Assembly (NCBI GenBank): GCA_009733575.1
Contig: ML769411.1
Span: forward strand, 122,555-186,554
From: Gymnopus androsaceus JB14
Taxonomy: Eukaryota; Basidiomycota; Agaricomycetes; Agaricales; Omphalotaceae
DNA length: 64,000 nucleotides
Direction of reading: 5' to 3'
The translations under genes and the position numbers were made by a program. Below are positions 44,577 to 56,169 of the stretch, one piece after another (the first letter of the stretch is position 1; every line of letters starts with the position of its first letter). Under the pieces are notes generated by a model that did no database searches, was not told the DNA's origin, and saw only the letters and a list, made by a program, of their open reading frames with translations.

Positions 44577-45803
44577 TCAGGCTTGGGATTGGGATAGCTC
44601 CTCATGCTCCTCGTGATGAATGTGTAATTTTTCAGCGACGCCGTGAATAAGCGATGTCATTTTACTAGTCCAGCTGTCTGTGGGATGCTCCTCGGAGGCG
44701 AGAGTAGGTGCACTACCTTGCTCTGCAGAGATTGGGCCATTGGCGGGAGCTTTGGCTTGTGATGGGGGTAGGTGAGTCAACGGGAGAATTGCAAAAGTTG
44801 CCTGGCATCCCAACGGCCTCAAGACGAGAAACGCTAGGAGCGGCGATGGAAGGCAATCCGTCCATTTGAAGGCTTGCAGGCCGCTGTTTCGTGAGCTTCG
44901 AGTGAATGGGTCCAGCTACCGGATTTAGAATGATCCATGAGGAACGCTACTTTGCAGCGGCAAATGTGGGAAGTGGAGGAAGTGAGGCACGATGAATCTG
45001 GCGAGGAGTGCCCGGTTCAATGACAGGAGCAACAGCTATCATGGACGGAGTAGGAGCAACGATGTAGGACATGTTCTTAGCGACGTGTTCTGGGATAGCG
45101 TATCCTTTGAAATCCGCCGAGAATGGTCGAGGAGTGATCTGTGGGAGTCCGGCGCTGAAGTAGGTAAGCTCCAAGAATATTTCGCCATCGTTGGGTTCCT
45201 TCTCGAGAGAGAGGGATCCATTCTGGAATAATAAAGATTATCAGCACAAGCTGGAAAAAATACAACATTAAATCACATACCATCAAATTCTCCTTTCAAA
45301 AGCGCCTGGCTCACATCAAGGAAGCCCTCTCCGACAAGCAAGTCGGGCCCTTTCTTATCTTCCCATATACTGATTTTCATCAGCTTTGCGTCCACAGTCC
45401 CAGCAACGCCGTCCTCAGTATATGGAGGGACTTTCATCGCATCGGCAGTTTCAGACCAAACACCAAATTCCAGCTGTTCGTCCCACTCCGGATGTTGCCC
45501 GCCTCTAACATCCACCTTTGTCCGCAGCGTTTCTCCACAAAAGGAGACTGTAGTGTACACGTTCTGCTTGGAGCAAACGTGCTTGTCGGGAAGATGTCGT
45601 GCCCGCAGAACCACGGTAACTAATGTCCCAAGACGAGGTTCTTTATGCGAAGGGGGTGGGGGAAGAACGACAGAAACCGAAGAGGAGCTGCGGTGGCGCC
45701 AAGACTTCCAACTGCTAGTGCTAGATCTGCGAGATGGCGAGTCGGGAGTCTCTGTGGTCTCCAGTTCAGGAGGAAGAGAGGATGCCCGAAGACCAGGATT
45801 CAT
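44577..45803 (-). CDS. C2-domain protein, ingression (Inn1/Fic1)-like
   Basis: Start MNPGLRASSLPPELETTETP. After a Ser-rich stretch comes a C2 domain: LGTLVTVVLRARHLPDKHVC, NVYTTVSFCGETLRTKVDVR, GGQHPEWDEQLEFGVWSE, MKISIWEDKKGPDLLVGEGF, LDVSQALLKGEFDG|, with the last strands in the next exon (NGSLSLEKEPNDGEIFLELT, YFSAG). A Pro/Ala tail follows (IVAPTPSMIAVAPVIEPGTP) and the final exons end IHGVAEKLHIHHEEHEELSQ (SQA) at 44577. Fungal Inn1/Fic1-type C2 proteins act at the division septum; that role is inferred from the GGQHPxWD-type C2 alone. Confidence 0.7.
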
Positions 45804-46606
45804 TGCGAGTGATCGGCGGCTGTTCTTCTACGGGCACAGAAGAAGCTCTGTTTGCCTGTCCGGGACGTGCTTTGACGAGGGGCATTTTGAGAAGGGAAGG
45901 GATGATGAAGTCCGAGCGTCGAGCGGCCTTACTTTATATGATATGTTCGTTTTTCAAATGAACCACATCCGGCGGTGGCTCAAATCTTCTACCACAAATT
46001 TTCTACCACAAAACCAGCGATCGCCTTCCAAAACGTTTTCCTTTGCTTCCGCATCGACTCTGAGCATGACATCACCGACGCATTCGAGGCTCAAGGTACA
46101 GGCTGAAAGAAAGGTTTCTGTTAGCACCAATCTGATAACAAGTAAGTAGATGTAATAGCTCACAGAAACGACGCATCTTCTTGACGCACTTGACTGGCGG
46201 CACTGAGTGTGTAGTTGAACAAGGACTAGACGAAAACTGTTAAACAACGAAAAGCACCAAGTGAAGGATATACTCGCCCACAATGCCAGGGTTTTAATCT
46301 CATTTGGGCAGCTAGACGTGTCGTTCGCGAGCAGATAGTTTCAAGGTCCACTAAGAATACATGCTAAGGCAAAAAAGCTGGTTAATAAGAGAAAAAAGTA
46401 TAAAACGATGATTTTACCTCAGACTTTGGCCAACTTCGAACACAGTTGAAGTCTTCCCTTGCTTTTCAGCATCTCCAAAGGGTGGTACAAGTTATCCTGG
46501 TGCATTTCGCATCGAAACGAGAGCGGAATGTAGCGATATGAAGGAATCGATTTGAGTTCGTGAGAGTTCAAGTCAAGATGGTTTCAGCGCTCTTTCTTTG
46601 ACTTCC
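45804..46606. other. divergent intergenic region
   Basis: About 0.8 kb between the divergent C2 and helicase genes. Open frames here (for example minus 45954-46283) lack motifs. Presumed promoters. Confidence 0.5.
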
Positions 46607-49599
46607 ATGGCATCGCCGCCTCATGAGCCTCGGAGCCCGCCTCCTTCGTCCGACAAGGAAAAGCTCGAGCTTAACCAAAACCTTCTAAGCGGCAAGGATC
46701 GTTACGGGAGCTTGAACACGAGTCCTTCTCTAGTTTTGGTCTGCGATGAAAGCGAACTCACTCGTGGTACCATCGGGCCTTTCAAGGACTCCGCTGAGCC
46801 TCTAGGAGTGTCTATTGGTCTGCACCCAAAAGATCAGACGATCATTTCACTCGCGATCGTTGTACAAGGCAAGCCTAAAAGACGCTGCCTTATCATCCAG
46901 TTCTCCACTCAACTAGGTCGAAATGTTCGGCGTGGATCTCTGATCTTTGATACTGAAAAAGTTCGAGAGATGATCCAGGAAGTTCTCTGTCGACCTGTAG
47001 GGTTCTACGCGTTCGACCTCGCCCCCTTGGCTCTGGCGTTGTATCGTGATCTAGGTATCCGTATCAGCCATGGTGTCGACGTTCAGTCGGCCCTTCCTCA
47101 GCCTGGCAGATCGGAAGACCGAGGCCCGAGGTCAAGGGGGAATCGCGACCAGATGCCCGAGGTCAGAGAGCGACGCAAGACACCATTGGACGCAATATCT
47201 GCCATCATCGGAGGTGAATCGAGTGTTCAATTGATCAGGCAGAACATCACGTCTGCATTTGCCGATCTGACCTACGATATGAGTGCTAAATCGTCGCGGC
47301 TCGCCACCCGCACTCAGATCTTCCAGCGTGCTTGGGCAGCTCAGTTTCTCTCTGTCTTTGAGAACGCATCAGAAGCATTCAGTACTGTTCCACCTATTGA
47401 TACCACTGTCAAGAGATTTCCCGATATTGTATGTCTTGATTGCTTGATCCTTTGGTTCTATTCTCTCACTTTATATGATAGAAACTTGACATATTGGCAA
47501 AATGGGCAGCTGATTCCATTCGCCTACACTACATGAATTCGCTAGAAACTGTACATGAAGTGAATGGATTATCGAACGATTCCAATGGTCCTCAAGTTAG
47601 ATCAAGTATCTACAAGAACAAACTCCGCCCCGACCGTGTAAGTGACATGCTGCTTCACTTGGATTAGCGCTAATTGCAATTATCAGCAAATTCGAGTTCA
47701 ACTCTCAAACGAAAATGGATCGTTTAGCATCTCTGGCACTACCGGTGGTGTTGAAGGCCGCTCAGCTGCTTTCACTATGCTCGTGAAATTGGTAATTCTA
47801 CTACTGAAATCACTGGCAAAGTCATCTCGCATGGACGTGATGGACCAACAATGGCTGATGAATCAAAGGCCTCAACCATCCTTCAGATTCTTCAAGGCCA
47901 TGTTGAGATATTCTCTGAAAACCCATGGATCACAAACTTCTGGAATCCTCCGAATGGGTTGATGTCCTGGCCCAAAAGGCCAAATCATCATAAACCTCAG
48001 CCAATAAAGTTCCTGAGGATCCGAAGCTCCTACTTAACCAGTCTCAGATCTATGCAATTGAAAGAATGCTTTCATTAAAAGACCAGGACCGTCATCATTC
48101 TTATACGTGGTCCTCCAGGTAGTGGAAAGACTTCGTAAGAGCTGTTTGGCTTTACATCTACTTTGCATCTGATTAATCTGAAGATTTTAGAGTCATCTCA
48201 AGATTTGTAGAAATTGCCTCAAATCACTTTCCAGGAATATGGCTGATTGCTCAGTCCTAATGTTGCTGTGAAGAACATTGCAGAAAAACTTGCTGCAATT
48301 GGATACAGTGATTGGAGACTTCTGATATCAAAAGATTTCATCTTGAGTGGTATATGTTTCCATCTGCTGCAGGAAATAATCCTACCTAACATGAATTATT
48401 TAGGCATGAACATCTTTATGGTTCAGACATCAAGAATAAAGTTATCCGCTCTGATGAATTTTCCAGGCTACATTCTTCTCGCTATGCTGGCTGTAAAGTC
48501 ATTTTATGCACTCTGAGCATGCTGTCAAATTTCTTCATTCAAAGTTTACTCGTGCTATTCCAATCCATACTCTTGTCATTGATGAAGCTAGTCAGATTGA
48601 GATTGGTGATTATGTCCCAGTCTTTATGAAGGCTATTGGTACACTTCAAAAAGTGTGTTTAATTGGTGATGATAAACAATGTGAGTACTTTTCCTTTTCT
48701 TTCTTCTAATTTATTGATTTTTTTTGGTTAGTGCCACCTCATGGACAAGAAGACATTCAGAGTCTTCAAAGTGTCTTTGAGGTGGAACACTTCAAGAATC
48801 ATCTCTATCTTTTGGACACTCAATGTATGAATTTTTATTTTATTTTTCTCTTCAATTCTGATGTCTTTATAGACCGTATGCCACCTCAGATGGGGGATTT
48901 CATTTCTCAGAATGTCTATGATGGCCTTCTCAAGTCAAATCCTACCCATCCTATTACCAACAAGACTATTGCTTGCCGATTTATCAATGTTCTTGGAAAT
49001 GAACAAATGAGTATGGATTCATGGATTGTGAGTTATTTTTTAAAAGTCTGTTCATATATATTGCTAAAGATATTGGGTATGAAGAATTTAGCAGAAGTTG
49101 CTGCAGTTGTGAAACTTGCTGCATTTCTACAGGATTCTGAGCAAAAGTTATCGAATTGTTACACCATATGATTCACAGAGGAATTATATTGAGAACAGTA
49201 TGAAAGCTGAAGGCCTTAACTGGGAAGATAAAGTCTTCAATGTTGACTCATTTCAAGGTATGATTTCTGGCTTTATAATTCCATTTTTTGGATCTTTTTC
49301 ATTTTTAATATTTCTATTCTGATGCTAATTTATCTTACGCAGGAAATGAGGACAACTATATCATTGTGTCCATTGTGAGATCAATGCGCATTGGATTTTT
49401 ATCCAATCTTCGTCGAACAAATGTTATGCTTACTCGCTTCAAGAGGGGAATGTTTATTGTGACTAGTAAGAAGTTTGTTACTGGGCCTGGTGAAGCAACT
49501 CTTGTGGGTCAGTTGGCTAGTCATTTTGAGAAAGAAATGGGGCCTGAAGTATGGATGAACTTGAAGGATATGGAGGAAGGAAAGTTGGTTCTGAAATAA
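46607..49599 (+). CDS. exonuclease-like domain plus SF1 RNA/DNA helicase, possibly inactive
   Basis: The first ATG in frame is 46607 (MASPPHEPRSPPPSS). The first part reads VLVCDESELTRGTIGPFKDS, FYAFDLAPLALALYRDLGIR and ISHGVDVQSALP, resembling the 3'-5' exonuclease (DEDD) domains found in agaricomycete helicase genes. Then IRVQLSNENGSFSISGTTGG leads to the helicase: LNQSQIYAIERML (Q-motif-like), RGPPGSGKTS (Walker A), IAQSNVAVKNIAEKLA (Ia), VIDEASQIEIGDYVPVF (II), LIGDDKQ|LPPHGQE (III), TQ|YRMPPQMGDF (IV region), VDSFQG|NEDNYIIVS (V), RTNVMLTRFKRGMFIV (VI). Introns at these joins keep the motifs in frame. However, an in-frame TAA at 47991-47993 and one-base shifts near 48087, 48256 and 48543 interrupt it. 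Helicase exons are visibly AT-richer than the exonuclease exons. Confidence 0.7.
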
Positions 49600-49792
49600 A
49601 TAACTTGATATATATTTTTTTCTTCTTCTCTTTGTATCAGATTTTAGGATTTTTGAATAGTCTATCACATTCATGTCATTGACCAAGTTCATACAATCAT
49701 TCAATGACATGGAGGAGATAGACTATTCAGATGGGATATTGATGCTCCAATAATATCAAAAAATATTTATTAAAGCAAGCAGGAGCAAAGTA

Positions 49793-52231
49793 TCACAGTC
49801 TACTAGCAGTAAACAACTGATTAGTATCTTTACTTTTAGTAGATTCATGTTGTAAAATAATCTGCCTCATCTCATACAATGCATCAATGATTGCACTCTT
49901 CAACATTTCTGTTGAAGTACCACTACTAGAGAATTTTGTTTCAATCCCAAATTTCACCATATTAGGTCCAGCAAGATCTGCAGAAATAGTGTCAGTGAAG
50001 AAATCCAACATTGAGAGAAATATGCATACAATTGATACCATACCCATCCTCATATGCTGCTCCAAACCTGTTTACACTTTATCAGCATATAAACAGAATA
50101 AGAAATAATGAATGTGTACCCTGTTCCACGAAAATGATGGCCAGCACTCAAACCACTTGTACTGAGGAGCCACTCCTGACTCTTCGCAAACAGTGGATCA
50201 TCAAACAACTCACAATGCTCGCCTTGTCGAAGCATGTTCCGCAAACCCAGAAGATGACGATCAATGCCTCGTCCAGTTGCGGCGTCGCGTGTAAGTGAAG
50301 TGTGTTTCTGAATAGCTCGATGAAGCAAATGGACTTTTGTGTCAATCTGAGAAAGGTTCGATATCAATGTCGGAATGAACAGTCGAGCAATAAAAGACGC
50401 ACTGGATTGGAATCCGTCATCGCAAGTACGAAGGCTCTGCTCTCTTCAGATAGTGTTCTAATCGTTTCCGTACGACCCTTGTTGAACATCCTCGTCAATG
50501 CGGTTTCATAAGTCGCCGTGAACTGTCCCATCGTGCGATACCACGCGAGCTGCAATGCCATTTGGATGTACGCATCTGCACTGAATCCTAGAGAAACATA
50601 ATAATGCATTAGAATACAAAGCACTCGATATGGCGATAGAAGTCAACGAACCGGCGCCTTTCATCCAATCAGCACCGTAATCTTCAAACCAGAGCATGCT
50701 ATCATCTGAATTCTCGATTATACTTTCAGCTCGTTCTCGTGCATCGCGAGCGGCTATCATTACTCGGTCATCTGTGATCCAGTCCAGGCGTTCCCAACCT
50801 TCGGTCGAGGGCTCATCAGGTAAGGAGGATTGAGTTTCGACCTGTTGCACCACAGCATACTCGCTCACAATACTCGGAACGAGTGCATCGCAAGGCGAAT
50901 GCTCACCCATAGCTCCTGCTCGACCAGAAGGGTCAACGATAAGGGAGAAAGGTTTATCGAAGAAGCGATTAGAGACATTCGAAGCAACAGAGCGAATGGC
51001 ATGAAGGTGGGAGTCGAGACTAGCCTGCGATATGTTTGATGGCTGTGGAACGATGAAGGCCTGGATGAAGGTCCTAAAGTGTGCGTTACGTTGTCAAGAC
51101 AAAGACAAATGAGAGCCTTGACTATCGCTTCGTGGGTATGCAGATTCTCCGCGGAGATGGCGAAAAGGTGTTGTAGGTTCTGAGTGTGCACAAACAAGTC
51201 AATCCTTGAGGCTCGAAGGGGATGGTTCTGTAAACCTCACCGAAGCCCACATATCTCTATTGTCGGCACTGAGGACACCTATTTCAGGTGCTATTCCAGC
51301 TCGAGTTTGGCATCGCGAACAATCGCGTTGAGACGCGAAAGAAAGGTCTCGGCGTTGATCAGAATTCTAGAGTTTGGGTTGTCCAAACTAGGATCGTAGG
51401 CCCGTAGCGTGTAGAACCAATTATTTCACGATGACAACGAGGTTATACGACAAGGGGTCAGATGGGAGAGAGATTGGAGACAAAGTATCGCAGTCGTGCT
51501 GAGGTATACGGGCAATGTTGAACATTCTTGACACGCTTTCTCGGAACCAGACACCTATGATACAATGAGAAGAGGAGTAGTGTGTTGAACATGCGGCGTA
51601 CCTGTGCGTGTCGTTCCTGGGTGAAGTTCCTGCCTGAAGAACGGATTAGACATCGACAAAAGGACGAGCGGTCATGTACAGACGAGTCAATTTTATCCTT
51701 GAATTCCAACGTCCGACGAGCGAGCCAAGTCGCTCTCTGGATCTGCCAGTCTATGAGTCCAGATGTTTTATGCTCCTCCGAAGGATGAAGTGGATCGTCA
51801 TTGAACACGAGCCACCAGTTGGAATTCACAAGTAAAGGCGCTCTCCACTGGAGGTAAGTTTTTAGCCAGAAGTTATCGTCCAACCAGTTATTGAGTGAGT
51901 TTCTATCGAGCTCTTTGAGAAATACATGAATGGATTATCCGCATATTATGAGGCAGGGAAGCAACTGACCCTGTAAACGTTCCTGGCAAAGACTTCCGAG
52001 TCCAGCAGCAAATTCGTCTGCCCATTTCTTCCGCAGAGCAAACGCGTCCTCGTACGGAGGTCCTCCATGAGCTGCATCCTCAAGCAGAAGAGGCCGAAGA
52101 GAATCAAGGTATTTTGCAAGAGTTTTCTGTAAATCTGGAACTGGCAGACGCGGAAGGACAGCAACGGTAGCGGCGTGGCGATTCATGCGAATTCGGGATA
52201 GAGGAAGTGCAAATTTTAAGCTTTTAAACAT
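49793..52231 (-). CDS. carnitine O-acetyltransferase
   Basis: Start MFKSLKFALPLSRIRMNRHA (a basic, amphipathic presequence; an inner Met at 52186 is an alternative). Then RLPVPDLQKTLAKYLDSLRP, DNFWLKTYLQWRAPLLVNSN, WWLVFNDDPLHP and WLARRTLEFKDKI are typical of the choline/carnitine acyltransferase N-lobe. The MGEHSPCDALVPSIVSEY block carries the catalytic His. SADAYIQMALQLAWYRTMGQ, FTATYETALTRMFNKGRTET, IRTLSEESRAFVLAM is the carnitine-binding region, and the last exons include GHHFRGTGY and GPNMVKFGIETKFSSSGTST. It moves acetyl groups between CoA and carnitine in mitochondria/peroxisomes (family knowledge). Convergent with the helicase. Confidence 0.88.
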
Positions 52232-52477
52232 TTCTCCTGCCCATATTAGTTGTGAATGAAATCGAAACCAGATAGCAGAATGTGGCAGAATGGCGCCGGA
52301 GAAGAACGGACGAATGAGTTAAGCGCCTAGGATTCTGAGCCGATGACCGGCACTCACCCGGCACAGATTTAATCTCTTCACGCGCCTTGCACGCGCCTCT
52401 CTCTGTTCAGCGACCTATTCACGCGTCAAACTACTCTAAGTCTTGCTGTCACAAAGTCGATAAACCATAGAACCAAA

Positions 52478-55400
52478 ATGCCTCCCCGAGTGAAGTATGG
52501 CCTCAGTGCAGTGGCACTGGCTCCAGCTCTTTATGAGGCTAATTTATTTAATGCGTAGGATGATACATGCGAAACCCAAACCCCCTCCTGCCCCTCGAAA
52601 GCCAACAAAAACTCCAAAGTCATCCAACCAATCCCCAAATAACAAAAACGAACTTTCAGCCAACACGAATCCCAACATTCACCGAGATCGCGCTAAACGC
52701 TGGGGTACAAATCCTTGGGTGGCCGAATGGTTTGCGAATGCAGTCGAGTATTTGAATCCTTCCAAGGCTCAAAAGGACTTTGAAACCTGGTGCAAGCCTC
52801 AGTACTTGTTTCACGGACCCGACACGCTAATGTTTGTTTTCTCTTCATAGGGTTTTCAGAAACTTTCAAGCCGAGGAAGCATCCACTATACTGAAGGGAT
52901 GTAAAGATCCTCCGGCTCAGCGTAATGGATCGTATACGGGAAACGCAAAGTTGTGGAACAGTGCTGCCGTGAGCCAATCGATCCTTCAATCTCCAGACTT
53001 TATGACATTGCTGAGTGGCGCTTTTATTCTTACAGGTTGAATTAGGTTTGTGCTTGAATCTCACTTTCGGATGAACAGGTCTTGACTACAGTCATGGTTC
53101 GAAGGAGTCAGCGATACGGCGATGAAGTATTACCACAGATTTACCGCCGAGAACAATTTGGTCGAACCGGTACGCATCAAGCCTGCCGCTTCCCGAAAAC
53201 GTGGTGAAAATTCTTCCAGTTGGTTGGCAGTAAGTCTTGTAGAAATGAAAATCTCAATTTAATGTCACACTTGTACTTACAACTCTATACAGCGCAGGAC
53301 CGGTATGTGCTTGATTTGTGCATGTAACCCACTGTTACCAATGCGCACTTGCGCAGCGAGTTTGCTAGATGGATGCCAAGTTCCAGATATAGATTTGGAA
53401 GAAGCTCGTCGTATTGCCATCTCTCAACTGGTGAGTTCTCTGAGTCAAGGTCGACGGATTTAAGAGAAACGAAATTAAGTTTCCTCTACAGGACGAAACA
53501 AAAGATATTTATGAAGCTTGGCACACAGACTGTGATTATTTTATGAACTCTGTGATCGAGCGCGCGCAGAGCACAGTACCCGTACCAGAAGCCGAAGAGA
53601 ATATGAAAGACCCAATCATGCGCGATCTACAGCTGCGAACGGATGCATATCGCTCAAAGATGCATCTCATGCATGTATGTCCACTTCTTTTTTTTTTAAC
53701 TTAACGTTGTATTGTAGTATATTAATGAGTCGTTATCAGCTCTCGCGAGCCCTGTGGACCCTCGCGGTGTCTTTATTTGAAGAATTCGAACGACGAGGTC
53801 TACAAAGGACATCAGCAATTGAAGCAGCATACAACGCCGACCCTCAACTCAAATGGCAGATAGTTGGAGTGGCCGCCATGACTGTTACATATGCATCCAA
53901 GATCGCCGCACGAGCAAATCAAGTACTCGCAGCGTTACCCGCCTTTTCCAAGTATTTCAAGAAGTATAGGGTATGTCGTGCCTTTCATATCCAAATCAGA
54001 TACTGATAGCCAGGCAGACGATGCAAGGAGTTTTGTGTATCGATGTCGATCACGCCTATATACGCGCTCACCCATACCCTCGAAATTCTATCGACGAGCT
54101 CATTGTACAGGTCATTTCTAGTAAGCACGGATCAGCTCTTGACTTTGCCCTCTCGCAAATCAAGGACCATTTGGTGAGTCATATTTAACATTTCTTCGCG
54201 AACTTGCAATTAATTTTACCAGGGTAAATTCCCTAAAGAAGCCTTGAAATTTGATGATGTCGCCTGGCGTGAAATTGGTGAATACATCGTTGGTGCGTTT
54301 AACATCTGCATATCTAGGGGATAGTCTAACTAGTACTATTTCAGTTGCACATTTTTCCCAAGAGATATGCTCGTCGCATTTCGGCAGGCGTTTACATCAA
54401 GCTGCGATAGAAAGCAAGACCATGACCGCTTTAGCACTTGATATGGTTTATGAACAAGTTTCTTTCATGAATCGCTCCGAGCTTTCCAGGTATATATCCC
54501 CCCGTCACGATTACGAGCACTGGAACTACGGTTTGTGCCGAGGCATTGTTGAAGGCATGGCTTATTCCCGAAAGCAGACTCAAATACACGCTGACGATAA
54601 TGTATGGCAGGCATGGCTGAGGCATGGTTGGATGAAATCTTCAACCCAGACCTCACCGGAGACATTATCAACTACCATCTGCGATTCAACGGCTACCCAG
54701 GTTTCAACAATTACTTTGACAAATCGTGGCGCGAGGCGGATGAGTGCCTGTGGGAGAAGGCGAGGAAATACGATCCACCCGGTAAAGGAGGGAAGGGAAA
54801 GGTAGCGCAGCTCTTTGGGCTCTATGATGTTCAGGATCGGAATAGGCCATGTTGGGCAAGTAAGAGGCTGTTGTTGACGCTTGAGGATTCACAGCACAGT
54901 CAAAATCTTCCAATGTGTCAAAACCTGCTAAGGATAACTCGTTTGTCTCTTCGATTCCGATTGCTGGACCGCTGGATTCTGCTGTCCAGTCGGGACATGC
55001 ATTCGTTGTGGGCGCAAGTGCGAATGCGGACGTAGCTAAGGAGAAGTTCAAGACTCGTGGACCGTCTTGTCGTTGTTGATGAGCCTAAAGGAGCACCGGC
55101 AGATGCTCTGGATGAAGAAGAGATTCCGGTACCAGAGCTCTTGCCAGGAATTTCAAGCTTCCAAAGAAGATTCACAAGTACAGTGCTCACATTTATTCAA
55201 TTTTGTCACCTTCCTCACCAGCTATATTTCAGACGTTCCAACGCATCCTCGAAAATGACGATAATCTGAGTCTTGCTCCCGATGCACCAAAGAAGGGACC
55301 AAGTTCGCTGGGAGGATTTCGAGAAAGTAAGTGTAGTTGTAGCGGATATGGCCATGTAGAGTCATACTGATAACACAGGCTATGAAACGAGTCGGATTCG

Positions 55401-55701
55401 ATATCGTGCAAACTGTTGGATCTTCTGTACGTTTTGATCCTCGAGCGAAGACAGCTAGGCCAATTACTTTCATCGGGTTAGCATCCTCATCCATCTCCGA
55501 ATTTTATACTAATCTATTGACTGAAGCCGCACCCTGACTCTTTACTTACACCGTTTTTGATCAAATGGTACGTACTATAATAATTTTATTCTACACTTTT
55601 TGAATATCACTCCTAGGATTGGTAGCCGTCTAAACCGCTACTACGGCTGGACTACGGCGACTTTCTTGCTTGCTCCTTCAAATGGCAGCGACGAATCTTG
55701 A
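52478..55701 (+). CDS. conserved hypothetical protein, multi-exon
   Basis: Likely start MPPRVKYGLSAVALAPALYE at 52478; the next exons are partly in other phases (RAKRWGTNPWVAEWFANAVE, PAQRNGSYTGNAKLWNSAAV, IPDIDLEEARRIAISQL, DETKDIYEAWHTDCDYFMNS, LSRALWTLAVSLFEEFERRG, QTMQGVLCIDVDHAYIRAHP, AWLDEIFNPDLTGDIINYHL, RFNGYPGFNNYFDKSWREAD). The conserved-looking C-terminus is FDIVQTVGSSVRFDPRAKTA, RPITF, RPHPDSLLTPFLIKWIGSRL (NRYYGW). I recognise the pattern as an uncharacterised fungal family without a named domain. Exon joins before 53000 are uncertain. Confidence 0.55.
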
Positions 55702-56169
55702 ACAATATTGAACGTTGAACAATTTGCATACGGCTCGTTGGTTTCTCTGCATTGAAAGGATTTCAGATGGAGGGCACTATGATCTTTTATGATAATGTAC
55801 TCTAATACTGTGGATAATTCTACTCTTAGTCTCCAATGTACATACTGACATGCTACTCTCCGTCATTTCGGGTTTTCGGAATTTCGGACTTTTCGGTTTC
55901 TTTTTTTTATTACTCAACTGAACTTCGAATTCATTACTGACTTCGTTCAAGGACGAGCGTGCTACTTACTTAGATCTGGCTCTCGCTCTCCGCTCACTCT
56001 CAGGAGCGCGTCGACAGCTGACCGCGGCAAATTTGATCAGCTGCAAAAAATAATTTCGAATTGTCTATCATTGTCTCGGCCTCCGGATTAACCCACATTG
56101 AAATTTATCGCGTCCTCAAAAGACTTGTGACTCGAGTGCGCTTTTTTCCCGCTTGCTCTTGAACACACC
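55702..56169. other. intergenic, promoter of the MFS gene
   Basis: About 470 bases without a gene. Pyrimidine-rich tracts and CTCGCTCTCCGCTCACTCTC lie 140-200 bp upstream of the MFS start; a CT-rich promoter is common in fungi but nothing specific can be named. Confidence 0.5.
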
